A stretch of 64,000 nucleotides of DNA from the NCBI RefSeq assembly GCF_011090385.1, contig NZ_SEWW01000009.1:1-64000 (forward strand), written 5' to 3'. The stretch comes from Aquirufa beregesia. Its GTDB lineage: Bacteria; Bacteroidota; Bacteroidia; Cytophagales; Spirosomataceae. The notes below the pieces were generated by a model that saw only the letters and a list, made by a program, of their open reading frames with translations, was not told the origin of the DNA and searched no databases. Below are positions 8,219-15,999 of this stretch, one piece after another; the first letter of the stretch is position 1; the number at the start of each line of letters is the position of its first letter. The translations under genes and the position numbers were made by a program.

Positions 8219-8722
8219 TTATTGAATAGTTTCCACTACTCTACCACAAGACAACATTTGATTACCGTAATATGGGTTTTTGATTTTATTCTCTACACTT
8301 AACCAATTTGCGCCTTTTCCTTTATTGGCCATTGGACAAAATTGATAAAATACAGGAGTTCCAATTTTTGAAACTTTGATTATAGAATACAAGTTCTTTG
8401 ACAGTGTCATAAAATGATCTCTTTGATGTGAAATTTCTTTTGTTTCATTAATATGTTCTGCATCTTCTATTAACTCATTAACCACTTTCATCCATTGAGT
8501 GTGCGTAGTTACATCCAATTCATTCATTTTTACAGCATCTATTGATGTAAGTAAATCTTTGGCTAATACTGAAGCATTTACACCATCGGTTTTAACAAGT
8601 GCGTCCTTTAATGCAATATAAGAATTGAACACTTTAGTAATATTTGAATTAGTTTGAGCACTCAAATTGAATGCAAATAGGAGAATGGCAGTTGCCATTA
8701 ATAATTTAGTAGATTTCATCAT
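8219..8722 (-). CDS. DUF3347-type exported protein, copper-locus partner
   Basis: The 167-residue protein begins with a signal peptide (to about residue 22, FNLSAQ) and has the four-helix pattern and tail of DUF3347 proteins: FNSYIALKDALVKTDG, later FMTLSKNLYSIIK, then YQFCPMANKGKGANWLS and NPYYGNQMLSCGRV. The CPMA and CG cysteines with nearby Met are family hallmarks thought to bind metal. Such domains often occur on CusB-like proteins or beside copper oxidases. It lies 14 bases upstream of the multicopper oxidase, so the pair is likely one transcript. Function beyond metal association is not established. Confidence 0.85.
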   Translation of the reverse strand: MMKSTKLLMATAILLFAFNLSAQTNSNITKVFNSYIALKDALVKTDGVNASVLAKDLLTSIDAVKMNELDVTTHTQWMKVVNELIEDAEHINETKEISHQRDHFMTLSKNLYSIIKVSKIGTPVFYQFCPMANKGKGANWLSVENKIKNPYYGNQMLSCGRVVETIQ

Positions 8723-9165
8723 TTATTTATTTTTACAAAGTAAAGATATTCGAGTAATATACAGGGATCCTAATTAATTGGTTCTTTACCATATATAGGT
8801 GAGTATCTGATCTAAATATACACATCGTTAAGTCAAAATAATTTATAAAAGATATGCAATTCAAGGTTGAGAAAAAAAATGGATAACACTATTTGAAGAT
8901 TAAGCGTCATATCAAACCATTTATTTAAATACAATTATTCAATATCTCCACTTTTAATAATATCATACCCAATACCTTTTGGCAGGTTGATACAGCCATT
9001 TGATTGAATAAGCTTTGACCTTTTATAATATTGATTTGAATTTGATCTATTTAAACAACTTTATTCTACAATTGTAAAAGCTCAAATTTCAATTTGAGTA
9101 AAATTCAAAATATTACTGATAAAAAATAAAGATTATATAATTCAAATTTCCATAATCTCAACTCA

Positions 9166-9322
9166 CTGAAATAAAAAAGTCTCTGAAAATGAACTGCACC
9201 CAAAAAGTTGTCTAACTTTTTGGGTGCAGTTCACAATACCGAGCTCATTATCTAAAATCAATTGTTTAATTTTGTCCAAACAATTGGGTGCAGTTCAAAA
9301 TCAGGGACTTTTTTTATTTCAG
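9166..9322. mobile_element. Remnant of an IS3-type element: clustered terminal repeats, no transposase
   Basis: GAACTGCACCCAAAAAGTT (9191-9209) is followed after 4 bases by its exact reverse complement (9214-9232), and a third end, TTGGGTGCAGTTC, is at 9284-9296. TGAACTGCACCC-AAAAGTT is the kind of terminus seen on IS150-group IS3 elements. The outer flanks CTGAAATAAAAAAGTC (from 9166) and its near-complement ending at 9322 extend the inverted repeat to about 38 bases. No coding remnant remains inside. Confidence 0.55.
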
Positions 9323-9418
9323 CGGTTCCTGAGGCATGAATACTGCGAATCGAACTTTAATGTAATCGATCCAAATCGTCAAACACAGTAACAAAATAAT
9401 TATTAAATTGGCAAGTCT

Positions 9419-9463
9419 AATTGTACTAAATTACATAGTTCTACTCCGGTTTTAGAACCACCC
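9419..9463. repeat. Degenerate 45-base direct repeat, copy 2
   Basis: Partner of 5821-5865 in the same orientation, 3.6 kb away; 32 of 45 positions agree. Confidence 0.35.
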
Positions 9464-9480
9464 AAAATCTTACTTTAACT

Positions 9481-9530
9481 ATTTAAAATAGTATCTTCAT
9501 TTTATTTAAAGTGAAGATACTATTTTAAAT
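9481..9530. repeat. Perfect inverted repeat with 19-base arms
   Basis: ATTTAAAATAGTATCTTCA (9481-9499) is repeated exactly in reverse complement at 9512-9530, with a 12-base spacer. It lies about 100 bases downstream of the 152-residue protein gene. There is no T-tract directly after the arms, so it is not a classical terminator. Confidence 0.6.
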
Positions 9531-9632
9531 TTTGTTCAATTTGTACTTTTCAATTACAATAAAACACAAAGTTTCTATTGTAAATTCTAAATTATCCACG
9601 ACTTAAGGATACTTAAATAGTATCTAGTTCAA

Positions 9633-10091
9633 TTAATGATTACTATGCTTTTCATGTTTTTTCATATCCATTTGATTTTGAAAACAATGCAATGCACAAG
9701 CGACTCCTTTTAACGACTTATGAACGTTTCCAATTACAATACCCTTACTATCTTTAATATTACAAGTTTCTTTATCATAATCTTCAATCGTAAACAATAT
9801 ATTATCATTTGCATCAAAATATGTTTTGCCATCCTTACCCAATTTACCCATTAACTCTCCTTTTTCATTTGACAAAATACCATTTGAATTGACAAAACCG
9901 AGTTTTTTTCCTTTTGAATCTCGAATAATTCGATCCTTAGAAACCGTTCCTGTTTTTACTCCATCAAAATAAACATCCCCTTTTGAGTTTAAAATAATGT
10001 GACCTTTGCTGTCCTTGGGTACTTGAGCCACTGAAGAGAACACAAAAAGACAAATGGCTAATACGGCTAAATAAACTGTGAAATTTCTCAT
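9633..10091 (-). CDS. Exported repeat protein with Cys/His/Met tail, probable copper-locus member
   Basis: The 152-residue protein starts with a signal peptide (to about residue 22, SSVAQ). The body is built of short strand-turn repeats of the form DSKG/NSKGD/DANDN (for example NSKGDVYFDGVKTG, RDSKGKKLGFVNSNG), and it ends in a likely metal-binding tail: CALHCFQNQMDMKKHEKHSN. I do not recognise a named family. The tail chemistry and the neighbouring multicopper oxidase and DUF3347 genes on the same strand suggest copper binding in the periplasm; this is inference. Its own -7 box lies 44 bases upstream. It is separated from DUF3347 by 0.9 kb of repeats. Confidence 0.7.
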   Translation of the reverse strand: MRNFTVYLAVLAICLFVFSSVAQVPKDSKGHIILNSKGDVYFDGVKTGTVSKDRIIRDSKGKKLGFVNSNGILSNEKGELMGKLGKDGKTYFDANDNILFTIEDYDKETCNIKDSKGIVIGNVHKSLKGVACALHCFQNQMDMKKHEKHSNH

Positions 10092-10135
10092 GATACTTAG
10101 TGTTTTAATGTTAAAAATATAAATGCTGTCTTAAA

Positions 10136-10143
10136 CAAATATA
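10136..10143 (-). promoter_or_regulatory. -7 promoter box of the 152-residue protein gene
   Basis: The minus strand reads TATATTTG, an exact TAnnTTTG match, 44 bases before the ATG. Confidence 0.5.
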
Positions 10144-10580
10144 ATACTATTTAATATTTGTAGAATAGATTGAAGTGTTTATTTATTATGGAAAGTTTTT
10201 TATCCAAAGAGAATTAATCATTTTAAATTTCAAGCCTTTGTGTAAAAGGTTAATTTTATCAAAAAAGTGTCCCAAAATTTCAATCACGAATTTGAAAGTA
10301 ATTATAGGACTAAGGTTTTATGTCTCTTTTAAGTCGGGATACCACCGACTCCCGGCACCACGGGTAAGGGTACCTTTTTCTGGTAATCATTAAATTTGTA
10401 AATATTACCAGGAAGTTTTGAGTGAATGAAATTACCCGTATTGTTTTATTGATCATCGGGAGCCCAATTCTTATCTACTTGATTTAGTTTGAGGACTCCC
10501 AATTTCTATTGCTGTTCGAGATGACCCTGCGGAAGATGTCGAATCGCGAATTAGTAAAATCACCAATTGCCATAAAACAA
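10144..10580. other. Gene-free region upstream of tRNA-Asp with small hairpins
   Basis: No convincing coding sequence. A G+C-richer patch at 10333-10364 holds two adjacent short hairpins (GTCGG/CCGAC and CCCG/CGGG). CTGGTAAT (10380-10387) is inverted exactly at 10404-10411. The patch is unlike the A+T-rich surroundings and may be a remnant of a structured RNA or element, but I cannot fold it into a tRNA. Confidence 0.4.
10515..10543. repeat. TTCGACAT-family palindrome
   Basis: TTCGAGAT (10515-10522), a 13-base spacer with CCCTGCGGAAG, and ATGTCGAA (10536-10543). The arms pair at 7 of 8 positions. It shares spacer core with 5415-5443 and arms with the two sites near 47000. Confidence 0.55.
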
Positions 10581-10608
10581 AAAAGCCTCAGATTTCTCTG
10601 AAGCTTTT
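10581..10608 (-). terminator. Terminator of the tRNA-Asp gene
   Basis: AAAAGCCTCAGA (10581-10592) pairs with TCTGAAGCTTTT (10597-10608) with one mismatch and a 4-base loop. On the minus strand the stem is followed by a T-tract. Confidence 0.75.
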
Positions 10609-10616
10609 CTTTGTGT

Positions 10617-10693
10617 TGGCGGTCCGGACGGGACTCGAACCCGCGACCCCATGCGTGACAGGCATGTATTCTAACCAACTGAACTACCGGACC
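10617..10693 (-). tRNA. tRNA-Asp (GTC), CCA encoded
   Basis: On the minus strand the gene starts GGTCCGGTAGTTCAG at 10693, has anticodon loop CTGTCAC (anticodon GTC, aspartate), T-arm GCGGGTTCGAGTCCCG, and closes with CCGGACC pairing to the 5' GGTCCGG. Discriminator G is followed by an encoded CCA at 10617-10619. All four arms are normal. A strong terminator follows. Confidence 0.97.
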
Positions 10694-10767
10694 GTCTTGT
10701 AATGTGGCACAAAATTAGCTAATTTATCCTTTCAAACAAATGCCGAAGCAAAAAAAACCTAAAAAAT

Positions 10768-11286
10768 ATGTTCCCTCCCGCCTCTTACGAATACCCAAAA
10801 ACAAGCTACTTCGCTGAATATCTGAATTTTGAGTCAACCGAAAATCTATTCGAGGTACTCGATAATCAATCAAAAATAATTCAATCCCTCTACCAAAACC
10901 TTAGTCCCGACAAATGGGCCTATGCCTATGCTCCAGAAAAATGGACTTTGCAACAGCTTTTAGGTCACATGGTTGACACCGAACGCATCTTATCTTACCG
11001 AACTTTATGCATCAGTCGCGGAGAGCAACAATCCCTTCCTGGTTTTGATGAAAACGTTTATTTGGAAAATGCGCATTATGAAAACCAAAACCCCGATCTA
11101 ATCCTCCAACAATATCGATTGACCCGTCAAGCTACCACTGCCTTATTTCAGTCCTTTTCACCAGATCAGTGGAATACCATGGGCAAAGCTAATGGTAACT
11201 CCGTATCTGTCCGTGCCATTTCTTGGATGATCGCTGGCCATGAAAAACATCATTTGCGGGTGATTGAGGAGCGATATACTATGTAG
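10768..11286 (+). CDS. DinB/YfiT-type putative metal-dependent protein
   Basis: The 172-residue protein is a four-helix DinB-type domain. The three metal-ligand histidines expected for the fold are in LLGHMVDTER (about residue 70) and in GHEKHHLRVIEERY (about 153-160). The motif KWTLQQLLGHMVDTERI is the classic DinB/YfiT opening. Family members include thiol transferases such as bacillithiol S-transferase, but the substrate here is unknown. It is on the opposite strand to the tRNA and followed by ATTCTACATT-type repeats. A related but distinct member lies at 35700-36218. Confidence 0.85.
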   Translation: MFPPASYEYPKTSYFAEYLNFESTENLFEVLDNQSKIIQSLYQNLSPDKWAYAYAPEKWTLQQLLGHMVDTERILSYRTLCISRGEQQSLPGFDENVYLENAHYENQNPDLILQQYRLTRQATTALFQSFSPDQWNTMGKANGNSVSVRAISWMIAGHEKHHLRVIEERYTM

Positions 11287-11384
11287 AATGTAGAATTTAA
11301 CGTGTATAATTAAAGTTGTTTGAACGGTTATTGATTGATTATTGATACAATTATTCTACATTCCTCATTCTACATTCTACATTG
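11281..11384. repeat. ATTCTACATT-type intergenic repeats
   Basis: ATGTAGAATGTAGAATTT starts at the DinB stop region (11281), and TTATTCTACATTCC and CATTCTACATTCTACATTG (both within 11351-11384) lie just before the dapF promoter. The unit recurs in other gaps of this window. Confidence 0.5.
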
Positions 11385-11392
11385 AATTTCCC

Positions 11393-11400
11393 TATCTTTG
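11393..11400 (+). promoter_or_regulatory. -7 promoter box of dapF
   Basis: TATCTTTG is an exact TAnnTTTG match, ending 5 bases before ATG 11406. The transcript is therefore almost leaderless, and the upstream TTG at 11382 cannot be the start. Confidence 0.65.
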
Positions 11401-11405
11401 TCCCC

Positions 11406-12179
11406 ATGAAATTCTACAAATACCAAGGCACAGGAAATGATTTTGTGATCATCGATGACAGAGAAGGAACATTCCATCTCGGTCAGAAGGAGATTGCCCA
11501 TTTATGCCACCGTCGATTTGGTATTGGGGCAGATGGACTCATGCTGCTGCAAAAAGCCGAGGGTTATGATTTCCGTATGGTCTATTATAATTCTGATGGC
11601 ACCGAAGGAAGCATGTGCGGTAATGGTGGGCGTTGTCTCGTACGTTTTGCCGCTGACCTAAGTATTGTACAAGATTTCACCACATTTATTGCCATTGACG
11701 GCGAACACCAAGCCCACATTGATCCAGATAAAATCTCTTTACACATGCAAAATGTGGCCGAGATCGAATCTGTTTCTTCTGACTATTTTGCCCAGACAGG
11801 CTCTCCCCATCTAGTACGTTTTACTTCCCAAGTTCAATCCGAAGATGTCAAACAAACAGGTGCCCAAATCCGCTATTCCGATACGTTCAAAAGTCGCGGG
11901 GGTACCAATGTTAATTTTGTGGAATTACTCCAACAAGGTCTGTTTGTTCGTACCTATGAACGAGGGGTTGAGGATGAAACCTATTCCTGTGGAACGGGCG
12001 TGACAGCGGCAGCTCTTGTAGCCAATGCCATTCATGGATTAACAAGTCCCGTGGCTATCCAAACCATCGGAGGAAATCTATCCATTGAGTTTAAAGGAAA
12101 TGCCCAAACAGGCTTTTATGATGTCTATTTAATTGGGCCGGCTGTACGGGTGTTTGAAGGGGAAATCACATCCCTTTAA
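11406..12179 (+). CDS. dapF: Diaminopimelate epimerase
   Basis: DapF interconverts LL- and meso-diaminopimelate for lysine and peptidoglycan. The 257-residue protein has both catalytic cysteines in their normal contexts: MCGNGGRC (C71) and SCGTGVTAAA (C195), plus the opening KFYKYQGTGNDFVIID. The start is set to the ATG at 11406 because the promoter -7 box lies at 11393-11400; a longer frame from TTG 11382 would add eight residues encoded over the promoter. Its 3' end overlaps the convergent membrane-protein gene by 14 bases. Confidence 0.96.
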   Translation: MKFYKYQGTGNDFVIIDDREGTFHLGQKEIAHLCHRRFGIGADGLMLLQKAEGYDFRMVYYNSDGTEGSMCGNGGRCLVRFAADLSIVQDFTTFIAIDGEHQAHIDPDKISLHMQNVAEIESVSSDYFAQTGSPHLVRFTSQVQSEDVKQTGAQIRYSDTFKSRGGTNVNFVELLQQGLFVRTYERGVEDETYSCGTGVTAAALVANAIHGLTSPVAIQTIGGNLSIEFKGNAQTGFYDVYLIGPAVRVFEGEITSL

Positions 12180-13950
12180 CTGGAATATGGGGCAAAACAC
12201 CCACTAAATGGGTTTGGTTGTCTTCCACCCTCATTATTTTCACTCGGTAATCACCATCAGGCAGGTAAATGAAAGGCAATATTCCTTCGGCTTTTCGTAC
12301 ATAAATGGCATCGTGAAACTTGATTTGTCGGGCACGATCCAACTCCATAAAATACAAACTGAATACCCAATTTTCTTTTTTGGCATTTTCAAAGACCACA
12401 TACATCCCATCCGATCCATAGGACATTCTTGCCCGGGTCTTTTCTCCCATGTACCTTAATCCATTTTTTTCTAGACTAAACTTCAACAAATCTTTACCCG
12501 AAGTAGATAATGGAATACTAGGCAAATCTGCTTGAAAATCTTTCTCTAAACGAGCCTCGCGACTATCTAAGGCAAAAAATCCTTTCTTGAAAGTCAAAGA
12601 AACAACATCATTGGCATATTTGACAGAGGCTGGTAATTCAGCCGTAAAGTCCACAATTGGCCCACCTAATTGCGACAATTCTTTCAAATCAGGAGCACCC
12701 AAATCAGCCTTTTGACCTAATGAATCTCGAAAGTAATAATGCTCCCGGTGTTGAATGCTATGTTTAATGATGGCCGCTGATTGAGCACTGGTGAAATTGA
12801 TTACAGCCAACAAATTATTCCAATAAGATAGGGCAAAATATAGGATAGAAAAACCCACAAATCCCCAAGCTCTCCACGTTTTAATGCCTGGAAATGCATG
12901 CCAAAGCATCATACACAAGCTCATCAAAAACAAGGTACTATTAATGGCATATCGACTTTCAAACACAAATTCTATCGGTAAATTGGCACGACCGACGGAA
13001 TAAATAAGTGCTGTAGCAAGGATAAACAATTGAATAGAAAGCATAAAATCTAAGGAAGATTTTTGGCGGATTATTTGGTATATATGTTGAAATACAAAAA
13101 TACACCATGCCAAAAACACCCCTATTCCCAAGCCCAAGCTTAATTCAATCCGAAACGCTGAACTTGTAGAAAAAAACACTCCCACAAAAGATCCTAGGTA
13201 AACGAAAAATATTTGAACGATGGACCCTATCAAATACAAATTATCCGTCAAATGTCCCCGTTGAAATGGATGCTGATACCCCCACATGTACAAGCTGAAA
13301 AAGGCAACTCCAGCAGTCGACCACATGACCCAGTAAGTCCATCTGTAGTTTTTCAGAATGGGGAAAGCGGCCACAAACAATAGAAACCCATTTCCACTGG
13401 TAAAAACAGCTATAAAAGCCAGTAAAATGGCCCATATAAATTGGGTGGATTGTTTTCCTTTTCCATCCAAAACATACAGCACTGCCAAGATGAAAAACAC
13501 AATACTATTATGTTGCAAGGCACAAACAGGCCAAAATATATTGTGAAAATAGGCTGCATTATACCAAATAAATGCCAGTGGAATAATCCACCAATGAGGC
13601 AATTGATAACGATGTAAATAGCCATTCAATAAGACATGAACACCTAGAGTGGCCCCAGCTCCAATCAAATTCAAGGTCATGTAATTGATATGACCCGAGA
13701 TCAGGTATTGAATTAAACTGATGATCGACAAATAACCCTCCCTGTGTTCGTTACACTGGGAAGCCAACAAAACTATTTTTTCTAAAAAGCTATCATCTCC
13801 GTGAAAAAAGCGAATGATGAAGCCATTGATGGCACTCCAGTCATCAGCAAAGGGAGCATTTATTCCAAATTTCTGAAGAAAGAAATAGAAGAAAATAGCG
13901 GGAGCCAGAGAAAGAAAAAAATAAAAATGCCGCTGGCTAAACAAGTTCAT
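12166..13950 (-). CDS. Polytopic membrane protein, possibly GT-C-type glycosyltransferase
   Basis: The 594-residue protein has roughly ten or more hydrophobic helices over residues 8-400, then a soluble domain (about 400-594). Right after the first helix there is NAPFADDWSAIN, and a second conserved-looking loop reads SQCNEHREGYLSI. Acidic residues in the first external loop are typical of GT-C transferases that use lipid-linked sugars, so that is the best guess, but I do not recognise the family. ATG 13950 is preferred to the TTG one codon upstream. The gene stands alone, convergent with dapF. Confidence 0.7.
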   Translation of the reverse strand: MNLFSQRHFYFFLSLAPAIFFYFFLQKFGINAPFADDWSAINGFIIRFFHGDDSFLEKIVLLASQCNEHREGYLSIISLIQYLISGHINYMTLNLIGAGATLGVHVLLNGYLHRYQLPHWWIIPLAFIWYNAAYFHNIFWPVCALQHNSIVFFILAVLYVLDGKGKQSTQFIWAILLAFIAVFTSGNGFLLFVAAFPILKNYRWTYWVMWSTAGVAFFSLYMWGYQHPFQRGHLTDNLYLIGSIVQIFFVYLGSFVGVFFSTSSAFRIELSLGLGIGVFLAWCIFVFQHIYQIIRQKSSLDFMLSIQLFILATALIYSVGRANLPIEFVFESRYAINSTLFLMSLCMMLWHAFPGIKTWRAWGFVGFSILYFALSYWNNLLAVINFTSAQSAAIIKHSIQHREHYYFRDSLGQKADLGAPDLKELSQLGGPIVDFTAELPASVKYANDVVSLTFKKGFFALDSREARLEKDFQADLPSIPLSTSGKDLLKFSLEKNGLRYMGEKTRARMSYGSDGMYVVFENAKKENWVFSLYFMELDRARQIKFHDAIYVRKAEGILPFIYLPDGDYRVKIMRVEDNQTHLVGVLPHIPVKGM

Positions 13951-14057
13951 CAATCCAATTATAATTCTTGCGAAAATTTTCTAATTTAGAGGCAATGTGT
14001 TCGTATATCCACAAAAGTAAGCAAATAATTTGACAGCCCTATTTGAAAATTAACCCT

Positions 14058-15812
14058 ATGGCATTACACCTTGACAATACCACTCAACAAAATGTGAATC
14101 AATGGCTTTCTGGAGCCTATGATGCAGAAACAAAATCTCAAATCCAACAACTAATTGATCAAGAAGATCAAATTACCTTAACCGATTCCTTTTATAAATC
14201 CTTGGAGTTTGGTACGGGAGGAATGAGAGGCGAAATGGGCGTCGGATGCAATCGTATGAACCGTTATACGGTAGGTGCAGCTACCCAAGGCTTTGCGAAT
14301 TATTTATTAACCGTTTTAGGCAATCAGAAAATCAAAGTAGCCATTGCTCATGATTCTAGGAATAATTCTCCGGAATTTTGTCGGATTGCCGCCGATATTT
14401 TCACGGCCAATGGTATCGAAGTATATTTATTTCCAGCGCTTCGCCCAACACCTCAATTATCCTTTGCGGTGCGTCATTTAAGTTGCCATGCTGGCATAGT
14501 GATTACTGCGTCCCATAATCCGAAAGAATACAATGGCTATAAAGCCTATTGGTCTGACGGTTCGCAGGTGGTGGCACCACATGATAAAAACATTGTGGCA
14601 GAAGTGAATGCCATTCTTTCGGTGGATGATATTAAGTTCCAGGGGAACGATGCTCTTTTACATGTTTTGGATGAACAAATTGACTCAGAATACCTAAAGA
14701 CCATTCAAGCCAATTGTCGTCAGCCGGAGGTAATACAGCGCCAAAAAGACTTAAAAATTGTCTTTTCTCCAATTCATGGAACGGGGATCACTTTGGTACC
14801 CAAGGCACTTGCGCTGTTAGGTTTTACTTCGGTTCATGTGGTCAAGGAGCAAGCGGAACCCAATGGAAATTTCCCTACGGTAATATATCCGAATCCGGAA
14901 GAAAAAGAAGCCATGACTTTGGCCTTAGATCAGGCAAAGGCTTTGGACGCGGATTTGGTGATTGCTACGGACCCAGATGCTGACCGCGTTGGGGCTGCCG
15001 TGAAAAGCCCAAGTGGTGAATGGCAGTTATTGAATGGGAATCAAATGGCGAGTTTGATTTTGTATTATTTATTGAAGGTCGACAAAAAACTAGGTCGATT
15101 AACCGGTAAGGAATTTGTGGCTAAAACCATTGTGACCACTGATTTGATTGATAAAATGTGTGCTCAACAAGGGGTACCCTGCTATAATACCTTAACGGGA
15201 TTCAAGTACATCGCTCAAGTAATTCGTGAATTAGAAGGTAAGGAGAAGTTTATTGGTGGTGGAGAGGAGTCTTATGGCTATTTAATTGGAGATGCAGTGC
15301 GGGATAAAGATGCGGTGGCATCATGTGCCATGATCGCAGAATTAACCGCTTATGCGAAAGATCAGGGCAAATCACTTTTCGACTTTTTGGCGGAAATGTA
15401 TATCGAGAATAATTTCTATTATGAGGGTTTAATTTCTTTAACTAAAAAGGGAAAGGCGGGAGCTGAGGAAATCAAGCAAATGATGATTAATCTTCGTTCC
15501 AATGTACCTGCCAGCGTAGCTGGAAGCAAACCAGTGAAGGTATTGGATTATGAGGGCTTACAATCCACCGATTTGACGACTGGACAAGTTAGTCCTATTG
15601 TTGAGGGTAGAGGTATTGAAGCATCCAATGTAATTCAATTAATCTTAGCAGATGGATCGAAAGTTTCGGCAAGGCCGTCGGGTACGGAGCCTAAAATCAA
15701 GTTCTATGTGTCGGTCAATGCCCCTTTGGCCTCCGCTGCCGACTTTGATGCTACTTTTACTGCCTTGCAAGAAAAAGTCAAAACCATTCAGGAGGATTTA
15801 GGTCTTAAATAG
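14058..15812 (+). CDS. Phosphohexomutase (phosphoglucomutase/phosphomannomutase family)
   Basis: All four signatures of alpha-D-phosphohexomutases are present: catalytic phosphoserine in TASHNPKEYNGYK (S152), the metal loop DPDADRVG (about 304-311), the sugar loop GGEESYGYLIGD (about 397-408) and the phosphate-binding RPSGTEPKIKFYV near the C-terminus. The length (584 residues) fits the long PgcA/PgmB-like subgroup that interconverts glucose-1-P and glucose-6-P. ATG 14058 is chosen; a TTG at 14043 would add five residues. It is transcribed alone and ends in a strong terminator. Confidence 0.93.
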   Translation: MALHLDNTTQQNVNQWLSGAYDAETKSQIQQLIDQEDQITLTDSFYKSLEFGTGGMRGEMGVGCNRMNRYTVGAATQGFANYLLTVLGNQKIKVAIAHDSRNNSPEFCRIAADIFTANGIEVYLFPALRPTPQLSFAVRHLSCHAGIVITASHNPKEYNGYKAYWSDGSQVVAPHDKNIVAEVNAILSVDDIKFQGNDALLHVLDEQIDSEYLKTIQANCRQPEVIQRQKDLKIVFSPIHGTGITLVPKALALLGFTSVHVVKEQAEPNGNFPTVIYPNPEEKEAMTLALDQAKALDADLVIATDPDADRVGAAVKSPSGEWQLLNGNQMASLILYYLLKVDKKLGRLTGKEFVAKTIVTTDLIDKMCAQQGVPCYNTLTGFKYIAQVIRELEGKEKFIGGGEESYGYLIGDAVRDKDAVASCAMIAELTAYAKDQGKSLFDFLAEMYIENNFYYEGLISLTKKGKAGAEEIKQMMINLRSNVPASVAGSKPVKVLDYEGLQSTDLTTGQVSPIVEGRGIEASNVIQLILADGSKVSARPSGTEPKIKFYVSVNAPLASAADFDATFTALQEKVKTIQEDLGLK

Positions 15813-15852
15813 TGGCATGGTGTCATTGAAAAATGACGCAATATTTTGGTAT

Positions 15853-15886
15853 CAAAAAACCCAGGCAGAATTGTCTGGGTTTTTTG
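15853..15886. terminator. Strong bidirectional terminator
   Basis: A 15-pair stem (15853-15867 with 15872-15886; core AAAAAACCCAG/CTGGGTTTTTT) with a 4-base loop, between the convergent mutase and prfC genes. Confidence 0.85.
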
Positions 15887-15917
15887 ATTTTTCTTGGAAT
15901 TCAACGCTCTTTTTCCT

Positions 15918-15950
15918 AACGCTGGCAAGGTTCCAAACCTTGACAGCGTT
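15918..15950. repeat. 15-3-15 intergenic palindrome
   Basis: AACGCTGGCAAGGTT (15918-15932) and AACCTTGACAGCGTT (15936-15950) pair at 14 of 15 positions around CCA. It has the same geometry as 24611-24643, also between convergent genes. Confidence 0.6.
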
Positions 15951-15999
15951 GAGCGTTGTAACGTTTTTCGAACAAAATATATTGTCCAAGAAATTGATA

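Larger units (their letters stand above)
8723..9632. other. 910-base gene-free A+T-rich region
   Basis: No credible gene is visible. It contains an IS3-type end cluster (9166-9322), the second 45-base direct repeat (9419-9463) and a long perfect inverted repeat (9481-9530). Positions 8723-9165 show only A+T-rich sequence. Confidence 0.6.

Noticed and set aside
10175-10393. A 72-codon open frame upstream of tRNA-Asp
   Set aside because: It has no coding character, runs through the hairpin patch and ends in sequence typical of frames over structured RNA or repeats.
10333-10395. A second tRNA gene beside tRNA-Asp
   Set aside because: The short hairpins do not assemble into a cloverleaf and no T-arm consensus is present.
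10484-10678. A 64-codon minus-strand frame
   Set aside because: It is read through the tRNA-Asp gene and its terminator.
11382-11405. TTG start for dapF
   Set aside because: The exact -7 promoter box at 11393-11400 lies inside this extension; ATG 11406 gives the normal protein.
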